This document shows, in pieces, positions 55,799-63,764 of a DNA stretch of 64,000 bases (positions within the stretch are counted from its first letter, which is position 1; each line of letters opens with the position of its first letter). Below the pieces are notes generated by a model. That model did no database searches and was not told where the DNA came from. It worked only from the letters and a program-made list of their open reading frames with translations. The position numbers and the translations under genes were made by a program. This stretch comes from Shewanella decolorationis S12 (GTDB lineage Bacteria; Pseudomonadota; Gammaproteobacteria; Enterobacterales; Shewanellaceae). The stretch lies in the NCBI RefSeq assembly GCF_000485795.1, contig NZ_AXZL01000072.1:62001-126000 (forward strand). Direction: 5' to 3'.

Positions 55799-55840
55799 GA
55801 TGGACTCCTTGGGAGGGATGAAAGCGGGTTGAATGCGCGG

Positions 55841-56347
55841 CTAAAGTAAGCCGCGCTCAGCAAAGGACACTGGCGTGCGGCCAACCACGATATGGTCAAG
55901 CACGCGCACATCGATAAGCGCCAGCGCATCGGTTAACCGTTGAGTGATGTGCTTATCTGCCGTTGAAGGTTCAGACTCGCCGGATGGATGGTTATGGGCA
56001 AAAATGACCGCAGCCGCATTAACGGCCAACACAGCCTTAACCACTTCTCTTGGATAAACACTGGCAGCATCTAAAGTGCCAAAGAACAACTCTTTAAACT
56101 CGAGTAATTGATGCTGGTTATCGAGCAGCATCACCGCAAATACCTCCCGCTCATAACCGCCCAGTTTGTAAGTTAAGAAATCCTTAGTGGCTTGAGGGTT
56201 GGTATAGGCGTCTTTCTTTACATAGCGCTCGGCAATGATATTTGCGGCAGAGGCTAGGATCGCTTCGGCAGTCTGCGGCCACTGGTTGATCGGTTGGTTT
56301 AGCAATGGGGGCTTTACGGATTGGGAGGACATCGCTTTTGTTGACAT
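55841..56347 (-). CDS. radC: RadC-family JAB-domain protein
   Basis: A 168-residue JAMM-type metalloprotein: VFAVMLLDNQHQLLEFKELF, then FAHNHPSGESEPSTAD carrying the H-x-H-x(7)-S-x2-D zinc set. Mobile-element RadC copies (YeeS, YfjY) have no proven repair role despite the name. The start is ATG at 56347 with AAGGAG 8 bases upstream; the longer frame is not supported. First gene of the minus-strand module radC, unknown, cbeA. Confidence 0.9.
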   Translation of the reverse strand: MSTKAMSSQSVKPPLLNQPINQWPQTAEAILASAANIIAERYVKKDAYTNPQATKDFLTYKLGGYEREVFAVMLLDNQHQLLEFKELFFGTLDAASVYPREVVKAVLAVNAAAVIFAHNHPSGESEPSTADKHITQRLTDALALIDVRVLDHIVVGRTPVSFAERGLL

Positions 56348-56469
56348 ATCAGGCTCCTTGAAAGCGTTAGTGGGCTTATGCACTGGAGTGATATATATCT
56401 GAAAATATTTGGAAAAGTTAAAAATTACTGGCACAGCTAATGGAATTAAACCATTACCAAGAGTTCAGC

Positions 56470-56691
56470 ATGACACCAAACATAAAGCTAATTCGAATAA
56501 AAGACGTGATTGAAACTACAGGCTTAGCCCGTTCAACCATTTACAAGTATGTCGATAAAGGTATTTTCCCCAAAGCAGTGACATTGGGCCGTAGATCTAT
56601 TGCATGGGTTGAAAGTGAAGTGCAGGAGTGGATATTAGAAAGGATCGCGCTGAGGGATGGAGCGGCCTCGAATCGTTCCCGATCTTGTTAG
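56470..56691 (+). CDS. alpA: AlpA-family regulator (second copy)
   Basis: A 73-residue AlpA-like protein: LIRIKDVIETTGLARSTIYK (helix-turn-helix), FPKAVTLGRRSIAWVESEVQEW. ATG at 56470 is preferred; the frame opens at 56440. It diverges from radC. Its last 34 codons lie inside a 262-bp sequence repeated at 60252, where a diverged alpA tail is found without its front. Confidence 0.88.
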   Translation: MTPNIKLIRIKDVIETTGLARSTIYKYVDKGIFPKAVTLGRRSIAWVESEVQEWILERIALRDGAASNRSRSC

Positions 56692-56852
56692 ATCTGCTGT
56701 AAAAGTAGCATTAATTTTCACTCAAAATTTTATCTTTTGAATTGATATTGACGACAACATTTGACGTTAAAGCTAGCATCATATTGCTCAGGATGTTGCT
56801 TTAGTTGCAGCATCATTTGGCATATAGGGTAAACGCTATGATGAGTCAGTAT
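56591..56852. repeat. Long direct repeat, left copy
   Basis: It covers the 3' end of alpA and a 160-bp non-coding stretch ending GATGAGTCAGTAT. The same sequence recurs at 60252-60514. The alpA part differs at many positions between copies, while the rest is nearly identical. This copy ends five codons into MMSQY, the start of the gene at 60500, then runs into unrelated DNA. Confidence 0.95.
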
Positions 56853-56896
56853 GTGTAGTGGTCAACTAAAGTAGGTGCGGAGCGAGTTTGTCGCCA

Positions 56897-57577
56897 TTAA
56901 TGTTGATTAAGCCAACGTTTTACTATCAGAGGCACTGCAATAATTGCATCTAAGGGAATGAACTCAAAACCATAAGGTCGTTTGTTGACATGTTTAGAGA
57001 CCAGAATTTTTTCTGCTCTGCCGCGTGCATATTTTGGAAGATTACATACAGGTTTTACGGTAAGGGAAGTGCCAACAATCAAAACCTTAGATGCTGTTTG
57101 GAATAGTTTTTTTACTTCATAAAGATTAGGAACCTGCTCCCCATATAATACGACGTGAGGCCTTTCATTATTCTCGAGTGAATAAAGCCTATCGCCGATG
57201 CTAAATGAAATATCACTCTCTAAATGTCGTGCCTCAAATAAACTTCCGTGAACGTGATAAACCTGAGTTGAGCCTGCTCGCTCGTGAAGATTATCCACAT
57301 TACTGGTTACAACACTAACCCGGTATTTTTTTTCAAGTTCTGCAATGGCAATGTGTGCTGGATTAGGGTGTGCTGACAACACTTCCTGTTTGCGGAAATT
57401 ATAGAAATCGATAACTTTTTCTGGGTACGCTTTTAAGGCGTGAGCAGAAGAAACCTCTTCAACCCGATACTTCAACCACAGTCCATTATCATCAGTAAAT
57501 GTCGCTAGCTGATCCGCTGATATTCCTGCTCCAGTAAAAACGACAATATGGTTTGGATCAATCTCGGGTTTATTCAA
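56897..57577 (-). CDS. Sir2-family NAD-dependent protein
   Basis: A complete Sir2 domain of about 225 residues: FTGAGISAD (13-21), TSNVDNLHERAG, the catalytic His in YHVHGS, and VGTSLTVKP. The four zinc cysteines of typical sirtuins are absent; the corresponding stretch after HGSLFEAR has none. It may use NAD+ to deacylate proteins, transfer ADP-ribose or, as in defence Sir2 proteins, consume NAD+. The start is TTG at 57577 with AGGAGAGG 5-8 bases upstream; the longer frame starts with another TTG lacking a site. Last gene of a four-gene operon. Confidence 0.85.
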   Translation of the reverse strand: MNKPEIDPNHIVVFTGAGISADQLATFTDDNGLWLKYRVEEVSSAHALKAYPEKVIDFYNFRKQEVLSAHPNPAHIAIAELEKKYRVSVVTSNVDNLHERAGSTQVYHVHGSLFEARHLESDISFSIGDRLYSLENNERPHVVLYGEQVPNLYEVKKLFQTASKVLIVGTSLTVKPVCNLPKYARGRAEKILVSKHVNKRPYGFEFIPLDAIIAVPLIVKRWLNQH

Positions 57578-57649
57578 AATAACCTCTCCTAAGATGTCAT
57601 GATTTTTAATGGAACAATTTTGTGCGTACTTCAAAGCATTGAGGCGCGC

Positions 57650-58249
57650 TTAAATACGGATCCAATGATGATTAGGGACTTCACTCTTACTGTTGGCTCC
57701 AGGATTTGAAATGCTGCACCCGCGAAATTTGCAGGCGCACTTCTCTGGTTGATGAACGTGACCTGTCAGTAACCATACAAGAGACAAGGTGCCCGATTTA
57801 ATTGCCGTTGTTAGGTCCCTTGAGCCAAAATCTCGCCCCGATTGCTTCGCGACACTAAGCCCTGAAGGCGGCTCGTGGTGAAGCAGTACATTGCATCGAG
57901 AAAATGGTGTGAAGTCAGATGTACCATATGACGCGCTGCCGAATATCACCCCATTGATTGAGGCTATAGCCTGATCTGCGTAGATCCCCTCAATTTCCCT
58001 TAACCAGGTTGAATTGAGTTCATCACCTAATTGATCATGATTGCCCGAGCATACAAAAATAGGATGATTGAACTGTTTTAACCAGCATGAGATAACGGCC
58101 ACTTGCTCATCGATTGGTGTAGGGCAGTTGTATCGACTATCAATGAAGTCACCTGTTAGACAAACAACGTCAGCTTCGGATGCATTGTCGGTAACCCATA
58201 GCATTTGAACTTGGTTGAAATGCAGATCGGAAACATGGAGCAGTTTCAT
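57650..58249 (-). CDS. Calcineurin-like metallophosphoesterase
   Basis: A 199-residue protein with the full dimetal set: HVSDLHF (D-x-H), LTGDFID, SGNHDQ, LLHHEPP and TGHVHQP. It is short, a compact catalytic domain without extra domains. Family members hydrolyse phosphomonoesters or diesters, including cyclic nucleotides. It lies 8 bp after the unknown third partner and 72 bp before the Sir2 gene, so is likely co-translated with them. Confidence 0.9.
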   Translation of the reverse strand: MKLLHVSDLHFNQVQMLWVTDNASEADVVCLTGDFIDSRYNCPTPIDEQVAVISCWLKQFNHPIFVCSGNHDQLGDELNSTWLREIEGIYADQAIASINGVIFGSASYGTSDFTPFSRCNVLLHHEPPSGLSVAKQSGRDFGSRDLTTAIKSGTLSLVWLLTGHVHQPEKCACKFRGCSISNPGANSKSEVPNHHWIRI

Positions 58250-58257
58250 TGTCAGTC

Positions 58258-58671
58258 CTATTGAATAAAAGGCATATCGGTTGGTGTGAGTTGTGGATCA
58301 TACAAACATATCGAGCCGTCAATGTGGCTATAGACTTCAGCCGTTACTAACACCGAATGGCCTAACTTAATCAGTTCGTTAGCCTTCTGTTGATAATGCA
58401 TCCAAGCGTCGCGATCTCCCTGAAACGTCAAATAGATTTCAACATCAAAATTCTCAAAACAATTATATGCCTCTGCAATCATCCGCAATTCAAAATCTGC
58501 TGCGATCACGGGGATGCCAGTATGAGTCGAGACTGTTCGACCAACGTGAGCTGGCAGGATTTGTTTGAGCCGACAAATTAGCTTCAGACTATGAAAGGCC
58601 GAAAGTTGGCCAAGCAGATGAAATGGATCGCCGGACAATAAAAGTAAAGGTGCAACTGTAGGTGCAGTCAT
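58258..58671 (-). CDS. Hypothetical protein in the cREC/Sir2 operon
   Basis: A 137-residue protein without a family I recognise. It is compact and alpha/beta in pattern (PLLLLSGDPFHLLGQL, GIPVIAADFELRMIAEAY, VEIYLTFQGDRDAWMHYQQKANEL). Its start overlaps the cREC stop by 4 bases (ATGA), so the two are translationally coupled and probably physically linked. Confidence 0.75.
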   Translation of the reverse strand: MTAPTVAPLLLLSGDPFHLLGQLSAFHSLKLICRLKQILPAHVGRTVSTHTGIPVIAADFELRMIAEAYNCFENFDVEIYLTFQGDRDAWMHYQQKANELIKLGHSVLVTAEVYSHIDGSICLYDPQLTPTDMPFIQ

Positions 58672-58970
58672 TGTGATTTCATTTCAGCTAGGCGGGTGAT
58701 CTGTTCTACTGCAGCAAGCATTCTTATTCTTGCTGCAGGATTACTCGTATGTACATTAATTTTCGGAGGCTGAAAGCCTGTATCAACAATAGCTTGCTCA
58801 ATCCAAAGCAGCACATCGTAGCCAGTACCTCTAGCATCATCTCCTAAATCATGGTCTAGGCTAATATCGGTTACCATGCCTTTGGCTAAATAGGAGATAA
58901 CCTCATCTGGCCATCGAACTTGTAGCCAGCCAGTAGGAGCGAGTCGTTCATCATCCAAAAATATTTTCAT
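58668..58970 (-). CDS. cREC-type (cyclic-phosphate processing) receiver-domain protein
   Basis: A 100-residue receiver-fold protein: FLDDERLAPTGW at the N-terminus, DISLDHDLGDDARGTGYDVLLWI in the middle, and PPKINVHTSNPAARIRM. This is the pattern of the family labelled cyclic-phosphate processing receiver, proposed from comparative genomics to work in NAD-derived or RNA-repair conflict systems, not in histidine-kinase signalling. No kinase is nearby. First gene of the operon with unknown, phosphoesterase and Sir2. Confidence 0.8.
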   Translation of the reverse strand: MKIFLDDERLAPTGWLQVRWPDEVISYLAKGMVTDISLDHDLGDDARGTGYDVLLWIEQAIVDTGFQPPKINVHTSNPAARIRMLAAVEQITRLAEMKSQ

Positions 58971-59391
58971 TTTAAATAGTTTTCATCGTCCATTCTCATT
59001 AATGAATATAGTGTACTCAGCGAAACGACAAGTAATGTCGTTTTTAGTTCTCACTGTTGTGGCGCACGAAGCATATAGCAACGAACGGTTTGTAGTGGGC
59101 AATTGAGTTGTATTCTGTACGGCAATATTGCAGGCCCCAGCGAACTTGCCATGGGAAGCTGGGTAATGGTGTTATTCAAAACAGCAGAGTAATCGAGGCA
59201 CAACGCTGGCTTGAATGATTGACATAAGTCCAAGTGTACCTATCGCTGTACTTATCGCAACATTGCCGAGAGTCGAGACATTGCTCGACGACGCCTTATC
59301 ATCCGTAATATGCCAAACACGTTTGCCAGATTTGTTGGTAATCGTTTCCGATAATAGAGCTCTCACTAATGAGGAGCTTGGGCGAATCTAA
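58971..59391. other. Gap with no convincing gene
   Basis: 420 bp between the cREC gene and the decayed glycosyltransferase. It holds a small hairpin (AAACGACA/TGTCGTTT, 59023-59043) before a T-run and short minus-strand frames without ribosome binding sites. It is probably the cREC promoter plus remnant DNA. Confidence 0.4.
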
Positions 59392-60244
59392 ACTTATGCA
59401 CAAGACATAAATCTTGTCTGTATTCATAACAATCAAGTGACGGGAGTGGCAGGCGTGTGGAATACTGGTTTTAGCTATCTCCAAAGCATTTACTCATCCT
59501 GCTATGTAGCAATTATTGATGATGACTTCTGGGAACCTAACCATCCGTTTGAATGCGAACGCATGTCCGCCTCAGGAACTGCTGATGTTGTATTGTCTGG
59601 TATTCGTGTATCCCGAAGCGGGGAAGTTGTAGGTGTGAATATACCCGTTAGCATTACTGTCGATGATTTTTTGATCGGAAATCCTGGGTGGCAAGGTTCT
59701 AATACCTTCATTCGACTTGATAAAGCACTCGAGGTTGGTGGGTTTATCAATGGCATGGTGAGTTGTAACGATCGGGATTTTGCTATTCGAGTATTGGATA
59801 CTTCGCCTAACATTACGTTCACTGAAAAGGCTACGGTAACATGGAATATTTGTCATCGTCCTGATGCTCTCTCTGCTCCCCGTTAGCAATCCGATTGTTG
59901 ATGGGCATTTCACACTCACTTGGCATAGGGCTTTGCAGCAGAATGAGAGGTGTACACAACAACTTCGCTCCGTTCGAGGGGGAAACCCTGCGACGTTTTA
60001 TGTGCACCCATTAAATGATGATAAACATCATTTAACTAGCGGTATTATCAGAGAACTTATCTCTCAAGGGATTTACCCAGAGATTCAAGCTGAACAGTTC
60101 GATCTGCAGCCGAGTGATGAATGGAAATATCCACAGCGTTCAGAAAGTATCATTTTCCTGATGAAAGGAAGAATGACTCCTCATTGGAAGTTGGATCGCT
60201 GTTTAACATCTTTACGCACCAAACAGATCAGAGTTTCGGAATGA
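59392..60244 (+). pseudogene. Decayed family 2 glycosyltransferase fragment
   Basis: The first frame (to 59886) gives GVWNTGFSYLQSI, AIIDDDFWEP (D-x-D motif), GNPGWQGSNTFIRLDKALEVGGF and NDRDFAIRV, a GT-A family 2 core lacking its N-terminus. A +1 shift near 59865-59885 leads to the second frame (to 60244; SNPIVDGHFTLTWHRAL), which then begins what looks like another GT2 domain (SIIFLMKGR...LDRCLTSLR) and is cut off where the right copy of the direct repeat starts. There is no plausible start codon. Confidence 0.65.
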
Positions 60245-60251
60245 TAGTGCT

Positions 60252-60514
60252 GTAGATCTGTTGCACGGGTAGAAGGTGAAGTACGAGAATGGATATTAGA
60301 ACAGATAGCGCAGAGGGATGGAGCGGCCTCGAATCGTTCCTGATCTTGTTAGATCTGCTGTAAAAGTAGCATTAATTTTCACTCTAAATTTTATCTTTTG
60401 AATTGATATTGACGACACCATTTGACGTTAAAGCTAGCATCATATTGCTCAGGATGTTGCTTTAGTTGCAGCATCATTTGGCATTTAGGGGTAAACGCTA
60501 TGATGAGTCAGTAT
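60252..60514. repeat. Long direct repeat, right copy
   Basis: Matches 56591-56852. The first 100 bp encode the tail of a second alpA gene with mixed silent and amino acid changes and an earlier TGA stop. The remaining 160 bp differ by only a few bases. It runs directly into the intact gene at 60500, of which the left copy has only five codons. Confidence 0.95.
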
Positions 60515-61456
60515 TGGGATGAGCTGTTCAATTACGTTTTTAATGATTTTGTTAAGGGGTGGGATGGTTTGGAGTTAACCTCTCATAATCCGATAATTTT
60601 TATCCAAGAAAGTGATGATTTTTCGGCTATTTATGACTGGAGATCGCAAGAGTTTGAAAACGAGTACTTTGACAGTCTTCTGTTAATGCGTCTGTTTGTA
60701 ATCTCGTGGTCAAAACCCTTACAGGGCTTAGCGGCATGGTTGAAAAAAGACATAATCTATTCGGCCTCATGCTTCAAATTTTCCCAGCCGTTACTACAGC
60801 GACTGTACACTTTATTTTTGGAAGATAATATCTCGCTAAAGCGTCATATACAGAATGGTAGCTTTGCTGGAAATGATGCCAACCCAGCAGCATTGCTAAC
60901 TGCCGCTGAAACAGTGTTGGATCAATACCTCCATCGATGTGAAAGGCTTAACCGCCGTTTTCGAGGTGACAAGCGTCGTTGGCAGGATGCAGATTGGTTC
61001 TCTTCTGCAGCACTAGAAAATGATCTGGCACAAGGCAAAGCTGGGTTCAGAACTAAAAGAGACCGAAAGTTTGATTGTTACTTTGCAGAATTATTTATGG
61101 CGGCGACAGTGCTAAATGAGTACTACCCCAAAAGTCCTCTTCTTCGAGCTTTGGCAACAGTGCCATTATGTTTTCCGGCATCATATGACTACTTTGAGCC
61201 CTATTTTCAACGTTATGTGCAAGAGTTATACCTGCGTAATGCTGACCCTTGGTTTCTATTCGAACTGATGCGTCATATTATGCCCGAAGCGTTTTTATTT
61301 CTCTGTAGTAGAACTCTCTTCAGCATGTGTGAGGGAGAAGCTTTAGTGCGTTATTTTGACGAGTTGTATCCGAGTGATGGCTTGATAGGTTGTTCACATA
61401 CTAAAGCTGAATACTTGCAATGTTTTGGGAAATTGGCTTTGATAACGCCATTATAA
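60500..61456 (+). CDS. Unknown protein, first gene of WYL/CHAT operon
   Basis: A 318-residue soluble, helix-rich protein with a basic middle (CERLNRRFRGDKRRWQDADWF) and many aromatic residues. I do not recognise the family. ATG at 60500 has AGGGG 8 bases upstream, and the leader lies in the direct repeat. The WYL gene follows 26 bp later. It could be an adaptor or substrate of the protease at the operon end. Confidence 0.75.
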   Translation: MMSQYWDELFNYVFNDFVKGWDGLELTSHNPIIFIQESDDFSAIYDWRSQEFENEYFDSLLLMRLFVISWSKPLQGLAAWLKKDIIYSASCFKFSQPLLQRLYTLFLEDNISLKRHIQNGSFAGNDANPAALLTAAETVLDQYLHRCERLNRRFRGDKRRWQDADWFSSAALENDLAQGKAGFRTKRDRKFDCYFAELFMAATVLNEYYPKSPLLRALATVPLCFPASYDYFEPYFQRYVQELYLRNADPWFLFELMRHIMPEAFLFLCSRTLFSMCEGEALVRYFDELYPSDGLIGCSHTKAEYLQCFGKLALITPL

Positions 61457-61482
61457 GAAAATTTGGACACAGAGAACGATAG

Positions 61483-62511
61483 ATGACAAACAAGGATGGT
61501 TTAAAGTGCCCAAGTAAAACGGTGAATACAGTCCATCGTCAATGGATGATCTTGAAATATCTCTCAAGGTCTGCTGAGCGTAAGACAACCGAAGAGCTTC
61601 GCTATTATTTGACGTCTGAAGAGGTAAACCAGACGCAGCGGACAATTCAACGTGATCTTGCATTTTTGGCAGATATTTTCCCACTGCAATGCGAAAGAGA
61701 CGGTCATCAAGTGCACTGGTATTGGCAACGTGATAGTCGTACTGAGCTGATGGCTGGGCTCTCATTTTCAGACAGTATCTCACTGCTGCTGGTGCAAAGC
61801 TCGTTGACGTCGTTGCTACCTAAGTTGTTATTTAAGGGACTAGAGTCGCAATTTACGCTAGCAGCAAGTACGCTGTCGAAGTCAAAAACATTGGCTAATT
61901 GGTCGCAAAAATTTGCCAGTATTGAGCCAGACCTTTCCAGCTCGCCGCCCGCTATTGATGAACAAGTGTTGGAACGAGTACAAAATGCAGTGTTACGCGA
62001 ACAGCAGCTTGAAGTGAGTTATCAACCCATTCACCAGTCTGAGCCTAAATCTTATCAACTAGCTCCTTTAGCATTAGTGCTGCGAGGCCAAGTGCTGTAT
62101 CTACTGGCAACAGTTGGGAAGCATACAGATGTACGTCGGTTTGCCATGCATCGTATGCTGGCTGCTGAGCTTTATGGCGAAGCGAATCCAAAACGAGATT
62201 TTAACCTGCAAGCCTATCTCGATACTGGTGGCATGCAATTCACCAGTGAAGGTTCTGCGGGTTTAATAACCTTTAAAGCAAAAGTGAAGGTGCAGCAAGC
62301 TGACCACCTTGAAGAACAACCGTTAAGCGAAGATATGCAGCTTAGCAAAATCGATGATGAATGGTGTTTGTTAATCGCCACCGTTATTGATAGCTGGCAA
62401 CTTCGCTGGTGGATTATGTCCCATTCAGCCAATATTGAGGTGCTAGCTCCTTTAGGTCTTAGCCAAAAAATAAAACAGGATTTAGCTGTTGCTTTGGGAA
62501 ATTATCATTAG
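61483..62511 (+). CDS. WYL-domain transcriptional regulator
   Basis: A 342-residue regulator with an N-terminal winged helix (HRQWMILKYLSRSAERKTTEELRYYL, NQTQRTIQRDLAFL), a WYL domain (about 155-235; YQLAPLALVLRGQVLYLLATV, RRFAMHRM) and a C-terminal WCX extension. WYL domains bind small nucleic-acid ligands and often control defence genes. Here the strict Trp-Tyr-Leu motif reads LYL. It sits between the unknown gene and the CHAT-like gene and likely controls the operon. Confidence 0.9.
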   Translation: MTNKDGLKCPSKTVNTVHRQWMILKYLSRSAERKTTEELRYYLTSEEVNQTQRTIQRDLAFLADIFPLQCERDGHQVHWYWQRDSRTELMAGLSFSDSISLLLVQSSLTSLLPKLLFKGLESQFTLAASTLSKSKTLANWSQKFASIEPDLSSSPPAIDEQVLERVQNAVLREQQLEVSYQPIHQSEPKSYQLAPLALVLRGQVLYLLATVGKHTDVRRFAMHRMLAAELYGEANPKRDFNLQAYLDTGGMQFTSEGSAGLITFKAKVKVQQADHLEEQPLSEDMQLSKIDDEWCLLIATVIDSWQLRWWIMSHSANIEVLAPLGLSQKIKQDLAVALGNYH

Positions 62512-62546
62512 TAGCGATATAGTTCACTTAAAAAGGAAACAAAAAT

Positions 62547-63287
62547 ATGAGTGCAAAGGATGTGGCTTTATTAGTGGCGGAATCACCATGGTATACCCCT
62601 AATGTAAATCAGGGGGCAGCAAGTTCATTGCCGTTTTTTGAAGGGGTGAAAAAACTTAACAATGACAGTGCTACTGATCGTCGCTTTAATATCTATCATT
62701 GTAATTTTTACGATAACAATTCATTTGATAGTGCAATAGAACATCTTGCTAAGGCGAGCGAGGAACGACAAATTCTCTATGTTGGTGCTCACGGCTCCCA
62801 GGAGTTTATTGCTGACGCGGAAATTGAACATATTGCTGATGTTGTTGCTGATGCCGGTGGCAGAATTAAAGGTTTGATAGTGAGCTCTTGTTTTGTTGGA
62901 AGTAATGACAAAGTAGCTAAGGCATCTGAATTAGGATTTAAGCCTAACACATTTAAAGAGGTTCGCGGACCTAACTGGATTTTGGCTTACAAGTATTCTG
63001 TTGATTGGTTATCTTCTGTCATGCTTGAAACTTCAGTAATACATCATTTCTCAATGGCTTATATGGAGGGGACTATCAACTCAAAAGCACAAATTTTAGA
63101 CGTATTTAATAACGCTTTAGCTTTATTTAACCCAAATGCTAATTTTGGTTGGGATTCTGATAAGCACGATGTAACGCTTACTGAATGTATTCGTGTTTGG
63201 GTTCGTCCACAAGGTGCTGAATTTGCGAAAGATGTCACCGAAGAATTGGCGTTATTTACTGAGTATGATGAAGATTACGATGAGTAG
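62547..63287 (+). CDS. Caspase/CHAT-like cysteine protease
   Basis: A 246-residue protein with the caspase-fold dyad: ILYVGAHGS (His82) and, after an alpha-beta unit, GLIVSSCFVGS (Cys115). The interval and motif context match CHAT and caspase-like peptidases that act as cell-suicide effectors in bacterial defence. No extra sensor domain is attached; the acidic C-terminal tail (TEYDEDYDE) may be regulatory. AAGGA lies 9 bases before the ATG, 35 bp after the WYL gene. Protease activity is inferred. Confidence 0.78.
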   Translation: MSAKDVALLVAESPWYTPNVNQGAASSLPFFEGVKKLNNDSATDRRFNIYHCNFYDNNSFDSAIEHLAKASEERQILYVGAHGSQEFIADAEIEHIADVVADAGGRIKGLIVSSCFVGSNDKVAKASELGFKPNTFKEVRGPNWILAYKYSVDWLSSVMLETSVIHHFSMAYMEGTINSKAQILDVFNNALALFNPNANFGWDSDKHDVTLTECIRVWVRPQGAEFAKDVTEELALFTEYDEDYDE

Positions 63288-63400
63288 GAATTTACCCTAT
63301 TACTTTATAGTATCCGTGATTTTTTGAAGTCTCAATCTCGATTTCACGCATAAAAGATTAAGCGGAATAAAGCATTAGAATAACATTGGCACATTAATAA

Positions 63401-63435
63401 CAAATGGCCCGAGTTACAACAACTCGGGCCATTTG
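63401..63435. terminator. Hairpin after the WYL/CHAT operon
   Basis: A 15-bp perfect stem (63401-63415 with 63421-63435) with a 5-nt loop. No long T-run follows, so termination strength is uncertain. The rest of the 477-bp gap up to 63765 holds no gene. Confidence 0.7.
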
Positions 63436-63687
63436 CAGCAAAGTAAGCGATTACCGATCCTCAAATTGAACAACAATAAGCCACCACTCAGCATCACTAT
63501 TGCGGAGTTAATGCTATAGCCGTTTTTTGTTAGACCGATCTCAGGTTTGTTAATGTCCGACGAATCGAGCGAAGCCTATGAATGTTCGATTGAAATTTCA
63601 ACAAATCAAGGAGAGCTAACTTTTTGCTTCAAATCACAATTTCACACTCGATAGAAGTAGCCGCGGGGTAAACTAGTTGATAATATT

Positions 63688-63710
63688 AGCCTACTTAAAT
63701 TCGGTAGGCT
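63688..63710. promoter_or_regulatory. Candidate operator of the BrxR/CapW-like gene
   Basis: AGCCTAC and GTAGGCT form a 7-bp inverted repeat with a 9-bp spacer, 55 bp before the start of the WYL-type regulator. BrxR and CapW regulators are known to bind inverted repeats upstream of their own genes. Confidence 0.5.
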
Positions 63711-63764
63711 GTATAACAATTCTCAGTTTGTTCTACTACCATGCGAGTGTGCTAAGGATAGACC

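Noticed and set aside
58668-58970. Two-component response regulator
   Set aside because: Only a receiver-like fold, no output domain, no kinase, and a better fit to the cREC family.
59172-59484. Short minus-strand frames upstream of the GT2 remnant
   Set aside because: No ribosome binding sites, overlapping frames and low similarity to any family; treated as non-coding or remnant.
61451-61783. 110-codon minus-strand frame overlapping the WYL gene
   Set aside because: Antisense shadow of a clear helix-turn-helix coding region.
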